From: Woeseiaceae bacterium
GTDB taxonomy: Bacteria; Pseudomonadota; Gammaproteobacteria; Steroidobacterales; Woeseiaceae
Direction: 5' to 3'
DNA length: 64,000 bases
Assembly: GCA_024640315.1 (NCBI GenBank)
Contig: JAHEFF010000007.1
Location: 5,333-69,332 of the forward strand
Below the pieces are notes generated by a model, which ran no database searches, had not been told where the DNA came from, and was given only the letters and a program-made list of their open reading frames with translations. The position numbers and the translations under genes are program-made. Within the stretch, counting starts at the first letter, position 1; each line of letters opens with the position of its first letter. Shown one piece after another: positions 9,144-18,322 of this stretch.

Positions 9144-10055
9144 GTGTTGGAGAAAATCCGATCTGCCTGGGATTTATCGCTTTTTCGCATTGGCGGTGAA
9201 GAATTTCTTGTCAGTCAACTTGTGCTTGTCATCGCCCTGCTGATCCTGGGCTATTTTGCCAGCAAACAGCTTGAACGCGTCATTGAAAAGCGCCTGACAA
9301 AGACCTCGGTTCGCGCGACCACCGTCCACGCGCTAAAGAGAATTTCGTTCTACACCCTGCTCGTCGTCGTGATTATGACGGCACTGAGTCTCCTGAACGT
9401 CCCGCTTACTGCTTTTGCCTTCGTGTCCGGTGCTGTCGCAATCGGCGTTGGCTTTGGCGCGCAGAATGTCATCAACAATTTTCTGAGCGGCTGGATTCTA
9501 CTGGCAGAAAGGCCGGTGCGCATAGGAGATTTCGTCGAGCTTGATTTACACAAGGGCATAGTCGAATACATCGGTACACGGTCCACCCGGATTCGGCGGG
9601 TTGATGGCGTACACCTGCTTATTCCGAATAGCCAAATGCTGGAGCGCGTGGTCGTGAACTGGACGCTGGTCGATAACCATATTAGGACGACAGTCAGGGT
9701 CGGTGTCGCCTACGGTTCTCCCATAGAGACCACGGCCGAGCTGATCGAGCGCGCGGTAAAGGAACAACCCGAGATCCTGCAGGATCATAAAGTGATCGTT
9801 GTACTCGAGGATTTTGGCGACAATTCTATAGTGTTCGACACTTATTTTTGGTGTGAGGCTGGCGGAGAGCGAGAACTCAGGGCAGTTCGCAGCGCAATCA
9901 GGTTTCGACTAGCTGCCCTGTTCAAAGAAGCCGGCATCACAATCGCTTTCCCGCAGAGAGATGTTCATCTGCACAGTACAGGTCCGGTTCAGGTTGAGTT
10001 ACTCGACGTGCGAAATGAAGAAAATAAGGATCGGAATATCGGAGGTGACCAGTGA
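9144..10055 (+). CDS. MscS-family mechanosensitive ion channel
   Basis: 303 residues from the GTG at 9144, which has GGAG nine bases upstream. An ATG at 9042 is also in frame, but its extra 34 residues lie against the tamA upstream region and look non-coding. Two N-terminal membrane helices (VSQLVLVIALLILGYFA and FYTLLVVVIMTALSLLN) precede the pore helix with the Gly/Ala pattern FVSGAVAIGVGFGAQNVINN. The beta domain starts at FLSGWILLAERPVRIGDFVE, followed by the cytoplasmic alpha/beta domain. It releases solutes on osmotic downshock. The stop overlaps the next gene's GTG start, so it is co-transcribed with the CorA-type gene. Confidence 0.93.
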   Translation: MLEKIRSAWDLSLFRIGGEEFLVSQLVLVIALLILGYFASKQLERVIEKRLTKTSVRATTVHALKRISFYTLLVVVIMTALSLLNVPLTAFAFVSGAVAIGVGFGAQNVINNFLSGWILLAERPVRIGDFVELDLHKGIVEYIGTRSTRIRRVDGVHLLIPNSQMLERVVVNWTLVDNHIRTTVRVGVAYGSPIETTAELIERAVKEQPEILQDHKVIVVLEDFGDNSIVFDTYFWCEAGGERELRAVRSAIRFRLAALFKEAGITIAFPQRDVHLHSTGPVQVELLDVRNEENKDRNIGGDQ

Positions 10056-11026
10056 CGGACATGCGTGTCGTTACGTTCGATCGCAACGCCGGCGTCTGTC
10101 GGATTGGGGTCGACGACGAGGTTAAGTCAGCGACTGTGCCAAAGTCCGGGTGGGTATGGATAGACTTCTCGGGTCCTCTGGATTCGGGTACGCGAACCAT
10201 GATGGAAGAAGACTTGCAGGTTCCGGCGCTGGCGGTACAGGATGCGAGTCGGGAGAGGCACCCGCCGAAGCTCGAAATGCTGGACAATTATTGCTTCCTT
10301 TTGCTACGGGAAATCAGTGTCGACGATGGCAGCGAAGAGCTCAACGTTAGCCAGCTGTCTCTTTTTGTTGGTGAAAATGTTCTGATTACGTACCACGCTT
10401 TGCCATGCGTCGCCGTTGATCAGGCAGTGGACGGGCTGGTTGGCAAAGAAATAACCCATAACTCTCCACAAAGTGTTGCCTACCTTGTATGCAGAAAGCT
10501 GATTGATATATGTACACCCATTGTATTGGGGCACGAAGAAGAGCTTGCAGCGATCGAGGATGCCCTTTTTGACCAGGCTGAGGACGCGACCATTGAGGTG
10601 CTGACGCGCCTGAATCGTCGATTAAGGAGATTGCGCCGGACCCTGGCCTATCAGGCCCGGCTGTTTGACGAGTTGCGCCTGGATAGTAGCGCAAAGGGAC
10701 TCTCGTTCGACAGGTATGAATTGAACGATCTGTTTGAAAATATGGATCGTTTGTCAACCCTCTGTCAGCTCAATCAGGAGCTTGCTGTCGATCTTCTCAA
10801 TACGCATCTTAGTATCGTCTCGCACAAGCTGAACGTCGTGATGCGTATCCTGACGGTTGTGACTATCATTGTCCTGCCGCTGGGTTTGCTTGCGGGCATT
10901 TACGGAATGAACTTTGCGGTAATGCCAGAGCTTTCATGGAAGTATGGCTATTTCGCGGTTCTTGGATCGATGGCAACCGTAGCTACCCTGCTCATTTTCT
11001 TTTTCAGGTTGAAACGTTGGCTCTGA
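10052..11026 (+). CDS. CorA-type divalent metal ion transporter
   Basis: 324 residues. The start is the GTG at 10052, because GGAGGT lies at 10041-10046 with ideal spacing; the ATG nine bases later is too far. A large cytoplasmic N-terminal domain is followed by two C-terminal membrane helices, with the signature YGMN at the end of the first (GLLAGIYGMNFAVMPEL) and the second helix near the C-terminus (FAVLGSMATVATLLIFFF). This is the pentameric CorA/ZntB architecture. Magnesium is the commonest substrate, but zinc or cobalt cannot be excluded. It is translationally coupled to the MscS gene, and the CaCA exchanger follows after 24 bp. Confidence 0.94.
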   Translation: MTDMRVVTFDRNAGVCRIGVDDEVKSATVPKSGWVWIDFSGPLDSGTRTMMEEDLQVPALAVQDASRERHPPKLEMLDNYCFLLLREISVDDGSEELNVSQLSLFVGENVLITYHALPCVAVDQAVDGLVGKEITHNSPQSVAYLVCRKLIDICTPIVLGHEEELAAIEDALFDQAEDATIEVLTRLNRRLRRLRRTLAYQARLFDELRLDSSAKGLSFDRYELNDLFENMDRLSTLCQLNQELAVDLLNTHLSIVSHKLNVVMRILTVVTIIVLPLGLLAGIYGMNFAVMPELSWKYGYFAVLGSMATVATLLIFFFRLKRWL

Positions 11027-11050
11027 TAAGGGAATGACTGCGCCAGGACA

Positions 11051-12022
11051 ATGATCGCATTCGCAGGCATCGTCACAGGAATCTTGCTGCTGATTTTCGG
11101 CGGCACTGCGCTCGTTCATGGCGCGACGAAAATTGCGGCTCGCCTTGGAATCTCTCCGATCGTTGTCGGCCTGACCGTTGTCGCTTTCGGCACGAGCATG
11201 CCGGAGCTTGTCGTCAACGTGGTGGGGGCTCTGCGTGGAGAGACGGGCCTTGCGTTTGGCAACGTGATTGGCTCGAATATCGCCAATCTCGCACTTGTAC
11301 TGGGTGTGGCGGCAATACTGCGACCCCTCTTGTTACATGGTGATCTGGTTCAACGCGAGGTCCCATTGCTGTTGTTTGGCACCACCGTGCTCTCCATCTT
11401 CGCGCTCGACCAGTTTCTCGAAGGCTCGCCAAGTGTAATAACCCGATCAGATGCGCTGGTTCTCCTGCTGATCTTCTCGGTATTCATCTACATCACTGTG
11501 ATGGACGTTTTGCGTTCCAGGCAAACAGACGCTCTGGTAACGGACATGAAAAGCAACCCATTGATAGACATGCAGCCCGAAGTTCGGTTTGCGTGGTTGT
11601 TTGTGGTGCTTGGAGTCCTGTTGCTTTATGGCGGAGGCGAGTTAACTGTTAAAGCCAGTGTTGAATTGGCCCAGCGCCTCAATCTACCGATGGCGCAGGT
11701 TGGACTTTTTATTGTTGCGCTGGGTACCAGCATGCCGGAGCTTGTGACATCGGTTATTGCAGCTATCAGGAAGGAACCGGATCTGGCGGTCGGCAATCTT
11801 ATCGGTTCGAATATCTTTAATGCGCTCCTGGTATTGCCGGTAAGTGCACTGGTTAGCCCCATTGCGATTCCGCCAAAGGGTGCAGTGGACCTTGCATTCT
11901 CCTGGGCGCTGGCCGCGTTGCTGATACCTATTTTTATATTGGGTAAAGCGAAACTCGGTCGTGTACCAGGCATGCTGATGCTGTTGTCCTACATCCTGTG
12001 GGTCGTATTCCGTATTGGTTGA
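11051..12022 (+). CDS. Calcium/sodium antiporter (CaCA family, YrbG-like)
   Basis: 323 residues with about ten membrane helices arranged as two inverted repeats. Each repeat carries the alpha motif: VAFGTSMPELVVNVVGA with GNVIGSNIANL in the first, VALGTSMPELVTSVIAAI with GNLIGSNIFNAL in the second. The GTSMPE and GNxxGSN residues form the ion-binding site of the family, so the protein should be an active cation exchanger of the inner membrane. It follows the CorA-type gene with 24 bp between them, forming an ion-homeostasis group with the MscS channel. Confidence 0.95.
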   Translation: MIAFAGIVTGILLLIFGGTALVHGATKIAARLGISPIVVGLTVVAFGTSMPELVVNVVGALRGETGLAFGNVIGSNIANLALVLGVAAILRPLLLHGDLVQREVPLLLFGTTVLSIFALDQFLEGSPSVITRSDALVLLLIFSVFIYITVMDVLRSRQTDALVTDMKSNPLIDMQPEVRFAWLFVVLGVLLLYGGGELTVKASVELAQRLNLPMAQVGLFIVALGTSMPELVTSVIAAIRKEPDLAVGNLIGSNIFNALLVLPVSALVSPIAIPPKGAVDLAFSWALAALLIPIFILGKAKLGRVPGMLMLLSYILWVVFRIG

Positions 12023-12098
12023 ACCAGGTCCGGTGCCGCAGGGGTCAGACTGGTTTGTTTGGCAATAGGCCGCTGATGCCAGACAATACCGGCATTCA

Positions 12099-12800
12099 GT
12101 GAATTCCGAAATGCCGACTGTGCAAAAGATTTCCAGCCGAATCCAATTACTGGCTGCCCTGCTGGCAGGTGCGTGCTTGTCCCTGGTCATTTGCCGGCTC
12201 GAAGGATTCGGTATCGGTGCGGCACTGTCCAAACTGATCGCCTCGTCAATCTTTATTGCGGTGGCCTGCTTGTCCGGTGCGATGCGAAGCAGCTATGGCC
12301 GAATGATTTTCCTTGGCCTGGTGTGCTCCTGGTTTGGCGACATGTTCCTGCTAGGTGAGTCGAGGCCATTTTTCCTGGCAGGGCTTGTTGGCTTTCTGCT
12401 CGCACACGCCGCCTATATTGCGGCATTTTCGGTGCATGGTATGAGCGATCGATGGACATTGTCCGCGCTCTTGCCGGTTGCGTTGATTTCACTTCTCGTA
12501 ACGGCGTGGTTGGCGCCATTCCTGCCCGCGGACATGGTGATGCCGGTTCGGGCATATACGTTCGTGATCAGCCTGATGGTGATTACCGCATTCGGTGCGA
12601 GAGGCGCCGGCGCGACAGTGTTGATTCCGCTCGGTGCGACGCTCTTCTACTTCTCGGATCTGTCGGTTGCCAGCATGCAATTCACCAGGCCGACATTTCC
12701 AAACTATATATGGGGATTACCTTTCTATTACACTGGTCAGCTGATGCTTGCCATGAGCATCGCATTCGTCATTAAAGAGGAACAAAGAAAGCATGAGTGA
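12099..12800 (+). CDS. YhhN/TMEM86-family integral membrane protein (lysoplasmalogenase-like)
   Basis: 233 residues with about eight hydrophobic helices. The family pattern is visible in LVCSWFGDMFLL (paired acidic residue after an aromatic), HAAYIAAF and the late LGATLFYFSDLSVASMQF. Animal TMEM86B of this family hydrolyses lysoplasmalogens; the substrate of bacterial members is mostly unproven. The start is GTG at 12099 or ATG at 12111. An imperfect hairpin (CTGATGCC at 12072-12079 against GGCATTCAG at 12091-12099) ends at the GTG. The gene overlaps the following decarboxylase by 8 bp. Confidence 0.85.
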   Translation: MNSEMPTVQKISSRIQLLAALLAGACLSLVICRLEGFGIGAALSKLIASSIFIAVACLSGAMRSSYGRMIFLGLVCSWFGDMFLLGESRPFFLAGLVGFLLAHAAYIAAFSVHGMSDRWTLSALLPVALISLLVTAWLAPFLPADMVMPVRAYTFVISLMVITAFGARGAGATVLIPLGATLFYFSDLSVASMQFTRPTFPNYIWGLPFYYTGQLMLAMSIAFVIKEEQRKHE

Positions 12801-14226
12801 TTCGGATCTAGGTCGGGAGTTCAGAGAGGAAATGGACACCCTGATGCAACAGTTGATGGAATCCATTCCGAAAGTCGTAGGAAGTATCGATACGCGAATC
12901 GCATTGCCGCCGGAGGCCGGGAACATTCTTGCCGATTTTCACGAACCTTTGCCCGAGACAGGCACGGGTGCGCAGGCAACGATAGAGCGCCTTATAGAGT
13001 TGAATGATAAGGCCGGAGGCAACGTCGTTGGACCGAAGTCCTACCACTTTGTCATAGGAGGAAGCACTCCTGCGGCGCTGGCAGCAGATCTGCTCGCAAC
13101 GGCGTACGAGGCCATCACTTATACATGGGTATTGTCGCCGACCGGCGTGGAAATGGAAAAACAGGCGCTCGACTGGCTGAAAGAGTTGTTTGGCCTGCCG
13201 CAAGACTGGCCTGGCATCATGGTGACCGGTGCGACGATGGCCAATTTTGTCTGCCTGGCCTCCGGGCGCCAGTGGTGGGGCGAGCAACTTGGTTTCGATG
13301 TTTCTGAAATCGGCATGGCAGGGCTGCCCCAGATGCCTGTGCTGACGTCCGGATTCGTTCATGCTGCGACGCTCAAATGTCTGGCGGTCCAGGGAATCGG
13401 TCGCGGCAATGTACAAAAATTTTGTCGCGATGACTTCGGGCGACTGGATATCGCGGCAATGGAAAAGGCGTTAATTGAACTCGACGGTAAACCGGCCATG
13501 GTTATCGTCAATGCCGGTGAGGTAAACGCAGGCGAGTTTGACCCGGTCAATGAGATGATCGATCTCGCAAGGCGGCACAATTGCTGGGTACATGTTGACG
13601 GCGCGTTTGGGCTTTTTGCGAAGGCATCGCCACGCATCGCGCACCTCGTTGAAGGCGTGGAAAAGGCCGACTCTGTAACGGTTGACGGCCACAAATGGCT
13701 GAACGTCCCTTACGATTCAGGCTACGCCTTTGTTCGCGATCATGGACTGATGGCGAGGGCGTTTCGCTATTCCGCGGACTACTTGCCTGACCAAAACGAT
13801 ACCCGCCCTACGCCCGGGGCGATCGGACCCGAAAGCTCGCGCCGCGCCCGCAGTTTTGCCGTCTGGGCGACTTTGAAAGCTTACGGAAGGGAAGGCCAGC
13901 GACGTATCGTCGAGCACTGCCTGGACATCACTCAGCATTGTGCAAAGCGAGTCAAGGAGGAAGAAAGGCTTGAGCTGATGAATGACCCGCAACTGAACAT
14001 CGTGTCATTCAGGTACAACCCGGGCGGCCTCGACGAGGAAGAAATCGACGATTTCAACGATAAACTTGGCCAGGCAGTGCTGGCCGACGGGCGCTTTCTT
14101 GTTGGCACGTCTAAAATGGGGGCAAGAACAATTTTCAGACCAGCCTTTTCCAACTGGCGTACCCGGAAGGAAGATGTCGACGAATTAATCGAAGTGGTAC
14201 TCGAAATCGCAGCGAGTATGCACTGA
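12793..14226 (+). CDS. PLP-dependent group II decarboxylase
   Basis: 477 residues of the aromatic-L-amino-acid/glutamate decarboxylase fold. Visible elements are YTWVLSPTGVEMEKQALDWL, the phosphate-binding GATMANFVCLASGRQWW, the cofactor Asp in HVDGAFGLFAKAS, and the Schiff-base lysine in TVDGHKWLNVPYDSGYAF. Length and order match the family, so it should be catalytically competent, removing CO2 from an amino acid. Whether that is an aromatic amino acid, glutamate or aspartate cannot be decided from sequence alone. It starts inside the end of the YhhN gene, which implies co-translation. Confidence 0.92.
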   Translation: MSDSDLGREFREEMDTLMQQLMESIPKVVGSIDTRIALPPEAGNILADFHEPLPETGTGAQATIERLIELNDKAGGNVVGPKSYHFVIGGSTPAALAADLLATAYEAITYTWVLSPTGVEMEKQALDWLKELFGLPQDWPGIMVTGATMANFVCLASGRQWWGEQLGFDVSEIGMAGLPQMPVLTSGFVHAATLKCLAVQGIGRGNVQKFCRDDFGRLDIAAMEKALIELDGKPAMVIVNAGEVNAGEFDPVNEMIDLARRHNCWVHVDGAFGLFAKASPRIAHLVEGVEKADSVTVDGHKWLNVPYDSGYAFVRDHGLMARAFRYSADYLPDQNDTRPTPGAIGPESSRRARSFAVWATLKAYGREGQRRIVEHCLDITQHCAKRVKEEERLELMNDPQLNIVSFRYNPGGLDEEEIDDFNDKLGQAVLADGRFLVGTSKMGARTIFRPAFSNWRTRKEDVDELIEVVLEIAASMH

Positions 14227-14265
14227 ATACAGAACGAATAAAGAGAACTTACTAGAGGTGGGACC

Positions 14266-14844
14266 ATGCAGAATATCACTCGTACGTTATTACTCCTGAC
14301 GCTTGCCAGTACGTCAGCCTGGGCTGACTGGGCGCTGGATGGAGAACAGTCTTCACTGAGCTTTGTGTCAACCAAGGCGATGAATGTCGCTGAGGCGCAC
14401 AAGTTTACGAGACTGAGCGGTGGCGTTGATTCAAACGGGCAGGCCAGTATTTCAATCAGTCTTGCAAGCGTTGACACCGGAATCGAACTGCGGGACGAAC
14501 GCATGCGGGAAATGCTGTTCAAAACGGAGCAGTTTGCTTCCGCGGAGGTTACGGCGAAGATTGATGCCGCGATGTTTGCTGACCTGAAAGCCGGCCAATC
14601 TGTCGATACGACTGTCGAGGGTGTTCTGGAGCTGCATGGCGAAATGCGTCCGCTGCTGATGGATGTGGTCATCGCTCGTTCCGGTGCGTCCCGTATGCTC
14701 GTAATGACCAGGAAACCGATCGTCATCAACGCGCCCGAGTTTAACCTGGCTGAGGGTGTCGAAGCGCTTCGTGAGATTGCAGGTCTGCCGAGTATCAGTC
14801 TTGCTGTGCCGGTGAGCTTTGTTCTTGCGTTCGAACAGGAATAA
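14266..14844 (+). CDS. YceI-like periplasmic protein
   Basis: 192 residues with a clear signal peptide (MQNITRTLLLLTLASTSAWA) and a mature part that begins WALDGEQSSLSFVSTKA, as in YceI proteins whose domain opens with a strand followed by S-x-x-x-F. The lipocalin-like strand pattern continues through SISLASVDTGIELRDERMRE, MLFKTEQFASAEV and VEGVLELHGEMRPL. YceI proteins bind isoprenoid-like lipids in the periplasm. A strong GAGGTGGG Shine-Dalgarno precedes the ATG. It is convergent with the extradiol dioxygenase. Confidence 0.88.
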   Translation: MQNITRTLLLLTLASTSAWADWALDGEQSSLSFVSTKAMNVAEAHKFTRLSGGVDSNGQASISISLASVDTGIELRDERMREMLFKTEQFASAEVTAKIDAAMFADLKAGQSVDTTVEGVLELHGEMRPLLMDVVIARSGASRMLVMTRKPIVINAPEFNLAEGVEALREIAGLPSISLAVPVSFVLAFEQE

Positions 14845-14865
14845 TAAAGATGGTGGCTGTCGACG

Positions 14866-15717
14866 TCAGATTACCGGGAAGACTACGTTGCACTGGCCGG
14901 TTCCGGAGCTTGGGAAGTATTCCGTAAGGACTTCTCCCTCACCGCTATAGTCGTTCCAGCCGAGTAGCCCGAACAGCATGGCAGTGTCGTGCATGTTGCC
15001 TTCTCCACTGCAGTCTTTCGCATACTGCGGCAACATTTTCAGGAACTCCTGAATCTCACCCTTCTGCCACATCTCCAGGACCATGTGATCGGTTTTTTCA
15101 TTGAAGGGGCTGGAGTTTTTAAAGAGGTGATCGTCGACCACCTTATTCGGCGCAATTTTGTGTGACAGCGAGCCGCTGGCAAGAAACGCAACCTTCTTGT
15201 CGGAAGCCTCGACTGCCATGCGAATTGCCTCGCCCATGATTTTCGACTCTTCCAGCTCGGCGTCGTAAATCCAGGCCGCAATCGACACGATCTTGATGCT
15301 CTCATTGATACCCATGAAGCGCAGAGGTACGAGCGTTCCGTACTGGAGACCGAGTGACGGTATATCCGTGTGGCAGCGCGTGAATGTGCCCATTTCTGTC
15401 GCCTTGTCGGCTATTGCCTGGCCAAGTTCAGCGTCGCCAACGTAGTTATATTCGAGATTGCGGATGAAGTGAGGGAACTCGGTGCTCGTATAAAGTCCGG
15501 AGCAGTCCTTATTGGCATTGATGTGATAGCCGGCGTTCACCAGCCAGTGCGTGTCGGCAATAATGATTGTGTCGACATCAAGCGAACGTATCCTGTCGCC
15601 GATTTTTCTCAGGCCCTCGATTGCCGCCCTGCGGCAACCCTTATGTGGGCCATCTTCTTCGGAAATAAACATGGACGGCACATGCGTGACCTTGGCCGCC
15701 AGCACGAGTTCTCCCAT
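14866..15717 (-). CDS. Class III (LigB-type) extradiol ring-cleavage dioxygenase, HpaD/HpcB-like
   Basis: 283 residues, the length of bacterial 3,4-dihydroxyphenylacetate 2,3-dioxygenases. Expected metal-site regions are present: THVPSMF near residue 12, IIIADTHWLV with His at about 57, FPHFIRNLEYNY, and the late ASGSLSHKIAP. A GAGGT Shine-Dalgarno lies seven bases before the ATG. Family members use Fe(II) or Mn(II) to open catecholic rings next to the hydroxyl pair, in the cytoplasm. It diverges from the ThDP enzyme operon, and the intergenic region holds a candidate operator. Homoprotocatechuate is the likeliest substrate by similarity, but other catechols are possible. Confidence 0.88.
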   Translation of the reverse strand: MGELVLAAKVTHVPSMFISEEDGPHKGCRRAAIEGLRKIGDRIRSLDVDTIIIADTHWLVNAGYHINANKDCSGLYTSTEFPHFIRNLEYNYVGDAELGQAIADKATEMGTFTRCHTDIPSLGLQYGTLVPLRFMGINESIKIVSIAAWIYDAELEESKIMGEAIRMAVEASDKKVAFLASGSLSHKIAPNKVVDDHLFKNSSPFNEKTDHMVLEMWQKGEIQEFLKMLPQYAKDCSGEGNMHDTAMLFGLLGWNDYSGEGEVLTEYFPSSGTGQCNVVFPVI

Positions 15718-15788
15718 CTGCGTTACCTCTTCGCTTCGTCAATAATCCGGAACCGGAAAGTATTGGAGGGCCGGCGCCGGCTGTCCAT

Positions 15789-15803
15789 TAGTATCTATTA
15801 CTA
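15789..15803. promoter_or_regulatory. Candidate operator: TAGTA-N5-TACTA inverted repeat
   Basis: A perfect 5-bp inverted repeat with a 5-bp spacer lies in the 211-bp divergent region between the dioxygenase and the ThDP enzyme genes. The spacing resembles sites of GntR- or MarR-type repressors. A 12-bp G+C palindrome (GCCGGCGCCGGC, 15770-15781) lies just beside it. No regulator gene is adjacent. Confidence 0.35.
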
Positions 15804-15928
15804 TAGTGAGACATTTCGCTCGCTATGCGATACAACTGCAGCGTACGGCACGGCGTGGTGACCCACGAAGGTCAAAGCTTTGCTATCTTTTCAGTCATAA
15901 AAACCAGACAAACCGAAGAGACCATCTG

Positions 15929-17845
15929 ATGACCAAGAAATCTGATGAAAACAAGCCACGAATAAGTCGCCGAGCGTTCCTGGGAACCGGCGCTGCGGCT
16001 GGCGCCGCCTCCATGCTGCCGGCCGGGCCGGGCGCACAAGCGGCTCCGCAAGCAGCTGGCGAGGCCACGAATGCGAAAGTGAGCCCGCCGTCACCGGAAC
16101 AGATGGCGAGAGAGGTGGGCAGTGCCTTGCCGCCGTCGCTCGTCGAACGGGCAGCACAACGCCCTGGTTCCGACCTGATGGTGCAGGTTCTGCGCGATCT
16201 GGAAATCGAGTACGTGGTGTCGAACCCCGGCTCGAGTTTCGAGGGACTCCAGGAGTCAATTATCAACTACGGTGAAATTCCGAACGTAATGCCGGAATTC
16301 ATTACCGCACTGCATGAGGAATCAGCCGTCGATATGGCACACGGCTATGCCAGGTCAGAAGGAAAACCTATCTGTGCCCTGATCCAGGGGACGATTGGCC
16401 TGCAACACGCGTCGATGGCGATCTACCAGGCATTTCTCGGTCAGGTCCCGATGATCGTGCTGGTTGGTCGTGAAGACAAACATTTCCTGCAGCAACACAC
16501 GGCTGACGACGTCGCAGCACTGGTCCGGCCGTTTACCAAGTGGGATACACATCCACAGAATATCGAAGAGACGCTGGACGCTTTGCAGGAGGCCTATCGC
16601 CAGTCGATCACGCCGCCTTGTGCGCCGGTCGTTGTCATTATGGATGGCCACATCGGCAAGGAAGAGGCCGGTGATCTGCGGGTACCCGCCTACTATCCGC
16701 CGGTCATACCGACGATTACCGAGCGCCAGGCCGACAAAATCGCCGCTGGCCTGGCAAGTGCCAGCAATCCCCGAATCTCCGTCGGCCGATTTCGCACGCC
16801 GGCCGGCATCGATAGCGCTGTTGAACTTGCTGAGCTGGTCGGCGCCTCTACGGATAGCCGGTCAACCAGTGGTCCGATGAGTTTCCCGCAGACCCACCCG
16901 CTCACCGGTCCCGGAGTCAGCACCGAGTACGACTTCGAGCTGGGGCTGGAAGTGCCGGGCGCCCAGGCATCTGTGACGGGGCCTCATCTTCGCACACTCG
17001 ATGATCGTGACCTGGTTGGCATCAACTTTGGCAATATCAGGCCGCCGGTTCGTCCCACTCCGGATACCAGCGGTGACTTCGACCTGACTGCAGATGCTGA
17101 AGCCAGCCTGCCACTTATTATTGAAGCGACGAAAAAGCGACTAAATGGTCAGGCAAAGAACGCGATTGCCGCGCGTACGGTGTCGCACACGAAGGCGAAC
17201 CGTGACAATCGAATTGCCGGGCTGCGCGAGGCGGTTGAATCGAAACGCCCCGGCTGGAACGGAAGCCCGGTCAGCCTGGCGAGGATCTATGCGGAACTGT
17301 GGCCACTGATCAAGGATCTTGACTGGTGCCTTGCGTCGCCGAGTATTTTTTCGGGGCGTCACCACGTCGACCTCTGGGATCACGACAGACCATACAGCTA
17401 CCTGGGTGTTTACCCGGCCGCGGCACTCGGATACGCACTCGGCGCATCCACAGGTGCCGCGCTGGCGGCAAAAGGTCGCGACCGGATCGTTATCAACATC
17501 CAGGGCGACGGCGATTTCAACTACTCTCCCGGTTCTGTGTGGACTGCTGCGCACCACAACCTGCCGATTCTGACCATCATGCACAACAATCGCGCATACC
17601 ACATGGAGCTGATGTACCTGCAGTTCATGGCGGGTGTCAGGGGTCGCGGAACCGACAGGGCGGAAATCGGTACGACGTTCAGAGACCCGTATATCAACTA
17701 CGCGAAGTTGGCCGAGGGTTACGGAGTGAAGAGCGAAGGCCCGATCAGCGATCCGAATGAGCTCTCCGCGGCGCTCGCCCGAGGCGTGGAATCCGTGAGC
17801 AACGGCGAGCCCTACTTGATTGACGTCCTGACACAACCGCGGTGA
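15929..17845 (+). CDS. Tat-exported thiamine-diphosphate enzyme (acetolactate synthase/pyruvate oxidase superfamily)
   Basis: 638 residues from the ATG at 15929. The N-terminus carries a twin-arginine signal (PRISRRAFLGTGAAAGAAS), so the folded holoenzyme is predicted to be exported. The ThDP fold follows: a pyrimidine-binding domain with the catalytic Glu in FITALHEESAVDMAHGYAR, a poorly conserved middle domain, and a pyrophosphate-binding domain with the canonical GDG-X24-NN motif starting QGDGDFNYSPGSV. All ThDP residues I can check are present. The middle domain does not show an obvious FAD-binding pattern. The stop overlaps the start of a c-type cytochrome gene, which suggests a periplasmic oxidative reaction on a 2-oxo acid or acyloin. 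The substrate is unknown. Confidence 0.88.
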   Translation: MTKKSDENKPRISRRAFLGTGAAAGAASMLPAGPGAQAAPQAAGEATNAKVSPPSPEQMAREVGSALPPSLVERAAQRPGSDLMVQVLRDLEIEYVVSNPGSSFEGLQESIINYGEIPNVMPEFITALHEESAVDMAHGYARSEGKPICALIQGTIGLQHASMAIYQAFLGQVPMIVLVGREDKHFLQQHTADDVAALVRPFTKWDTHPQNIEETLDALQEAYRQSITPPCAPVVVIMDGHIGKEEAGDLRVPAYYPPVIPTITERQADKIAAGLASASNPRISVGRFRTPAGIDSAVELAELVGASTDSRSTSGPMSFPQTHPLTGPGVSTEYDFELGLEVPGAQASVTGPHLRTLDDRDLVGINFGNIRPPVRPTPDTSGDFDLTADAEASLPLIIEATKKRLNGQAKNAIAARTVSHTKANRDNRIAGLREAVESKRPGWNGSPVSLARIYAELWPLIKDLDWCLASPSIFSGRHHVDLWDHDRPYSYLGVYPAAALGYALGASTGAALAAKGRDRIVINIQGDGDFNYSPGSVWTAAHHNLPILTIMHNNRAYHMELMYLQFMAGVRGRGTDRAEIGTTFRDPYINYAKLAEGYGVKSEGPISDPNELSAALARGVESVSNGEPYLIDVLTQPR

Positions 17846-18264
17846 ATACGTTTATGAAAAATATCAGAAGTTCTGTTGCGCTCGTTTCGGTCTGCTCTGT
17901 GTTGCTGGTGGCAACTGCAGCTGGTCAGGATTCAGGTGATACGGATAACGGCAAACAGCTTTATTTCGATCACGCGTGTTACAGCTGCCATGGCTATGGT
18001 GGAATCGGTCGACGTAACATTGCGAATAATGCCAGCGGCATCCTTGTCAGCGAGGAAGTATTCATTACCTACCTGCGTGCGAGGGCTGATCAGAATCCGC
18101 AGTTTCCAACTCAGACGATGCCGAATTATGCAGCGTCGAGCCTGTCGGACGATGATGCAAGAGATATTTACGCGTTCATCAGGACGCTCAAGGACGATCC
18201 GCCGGAGGTGGATGACATCCCTGCCCTGAAAGGGATACTGGAAGATGCGGAAACAGGATTGTGA
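17842..18264 (+). CDS. Periplasmic class I c-type cytochrome
   Basis: 140 residues with a signal peptide (SSVALVSVCSVLLVATAAG). A single haem-attachment site CYSCH occurs in LYFDHACYSCHGYGGIG, and the probable axial Met is in QTMPNYAASSLSDDDARDIY, the usual helix order of small cytochromes c. The GTG start at 17842 lies in the stop of the ThDP gene; an ATG at 17854 is an alternative. The tight coupling suggests it accepts electrons from the exported ThDP enzyme and passes them to the respiratory chain. This partnership is inference. Confidence 0.92.
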   Translation: MNTFMKNIRSSVALVSVCSVLLVATAAGQDSGDTDNGKQLYFDHACYSCHGYGGIGRRNIANNASGILVSEEVFITYLRARADQNPQFPTQTMPNYAASSLSDDDARDIYAFIRTLKDDPPEVDDIPALKGILEDAETGL

Positions 18265-18322
18265 TCAGGCATCTCGATACAGGAGCGAATCGCCGAAATC
18301 CGGCTCGATCACGGGCGAAATC

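Noticed and set aside
12037-12055. GGGGTCAGACTGG-like stretch reminiscent of repeat elements flanking mobile genes
   Set aside because: Single short occurrence with no adjacent transposase gene or second copy seen.
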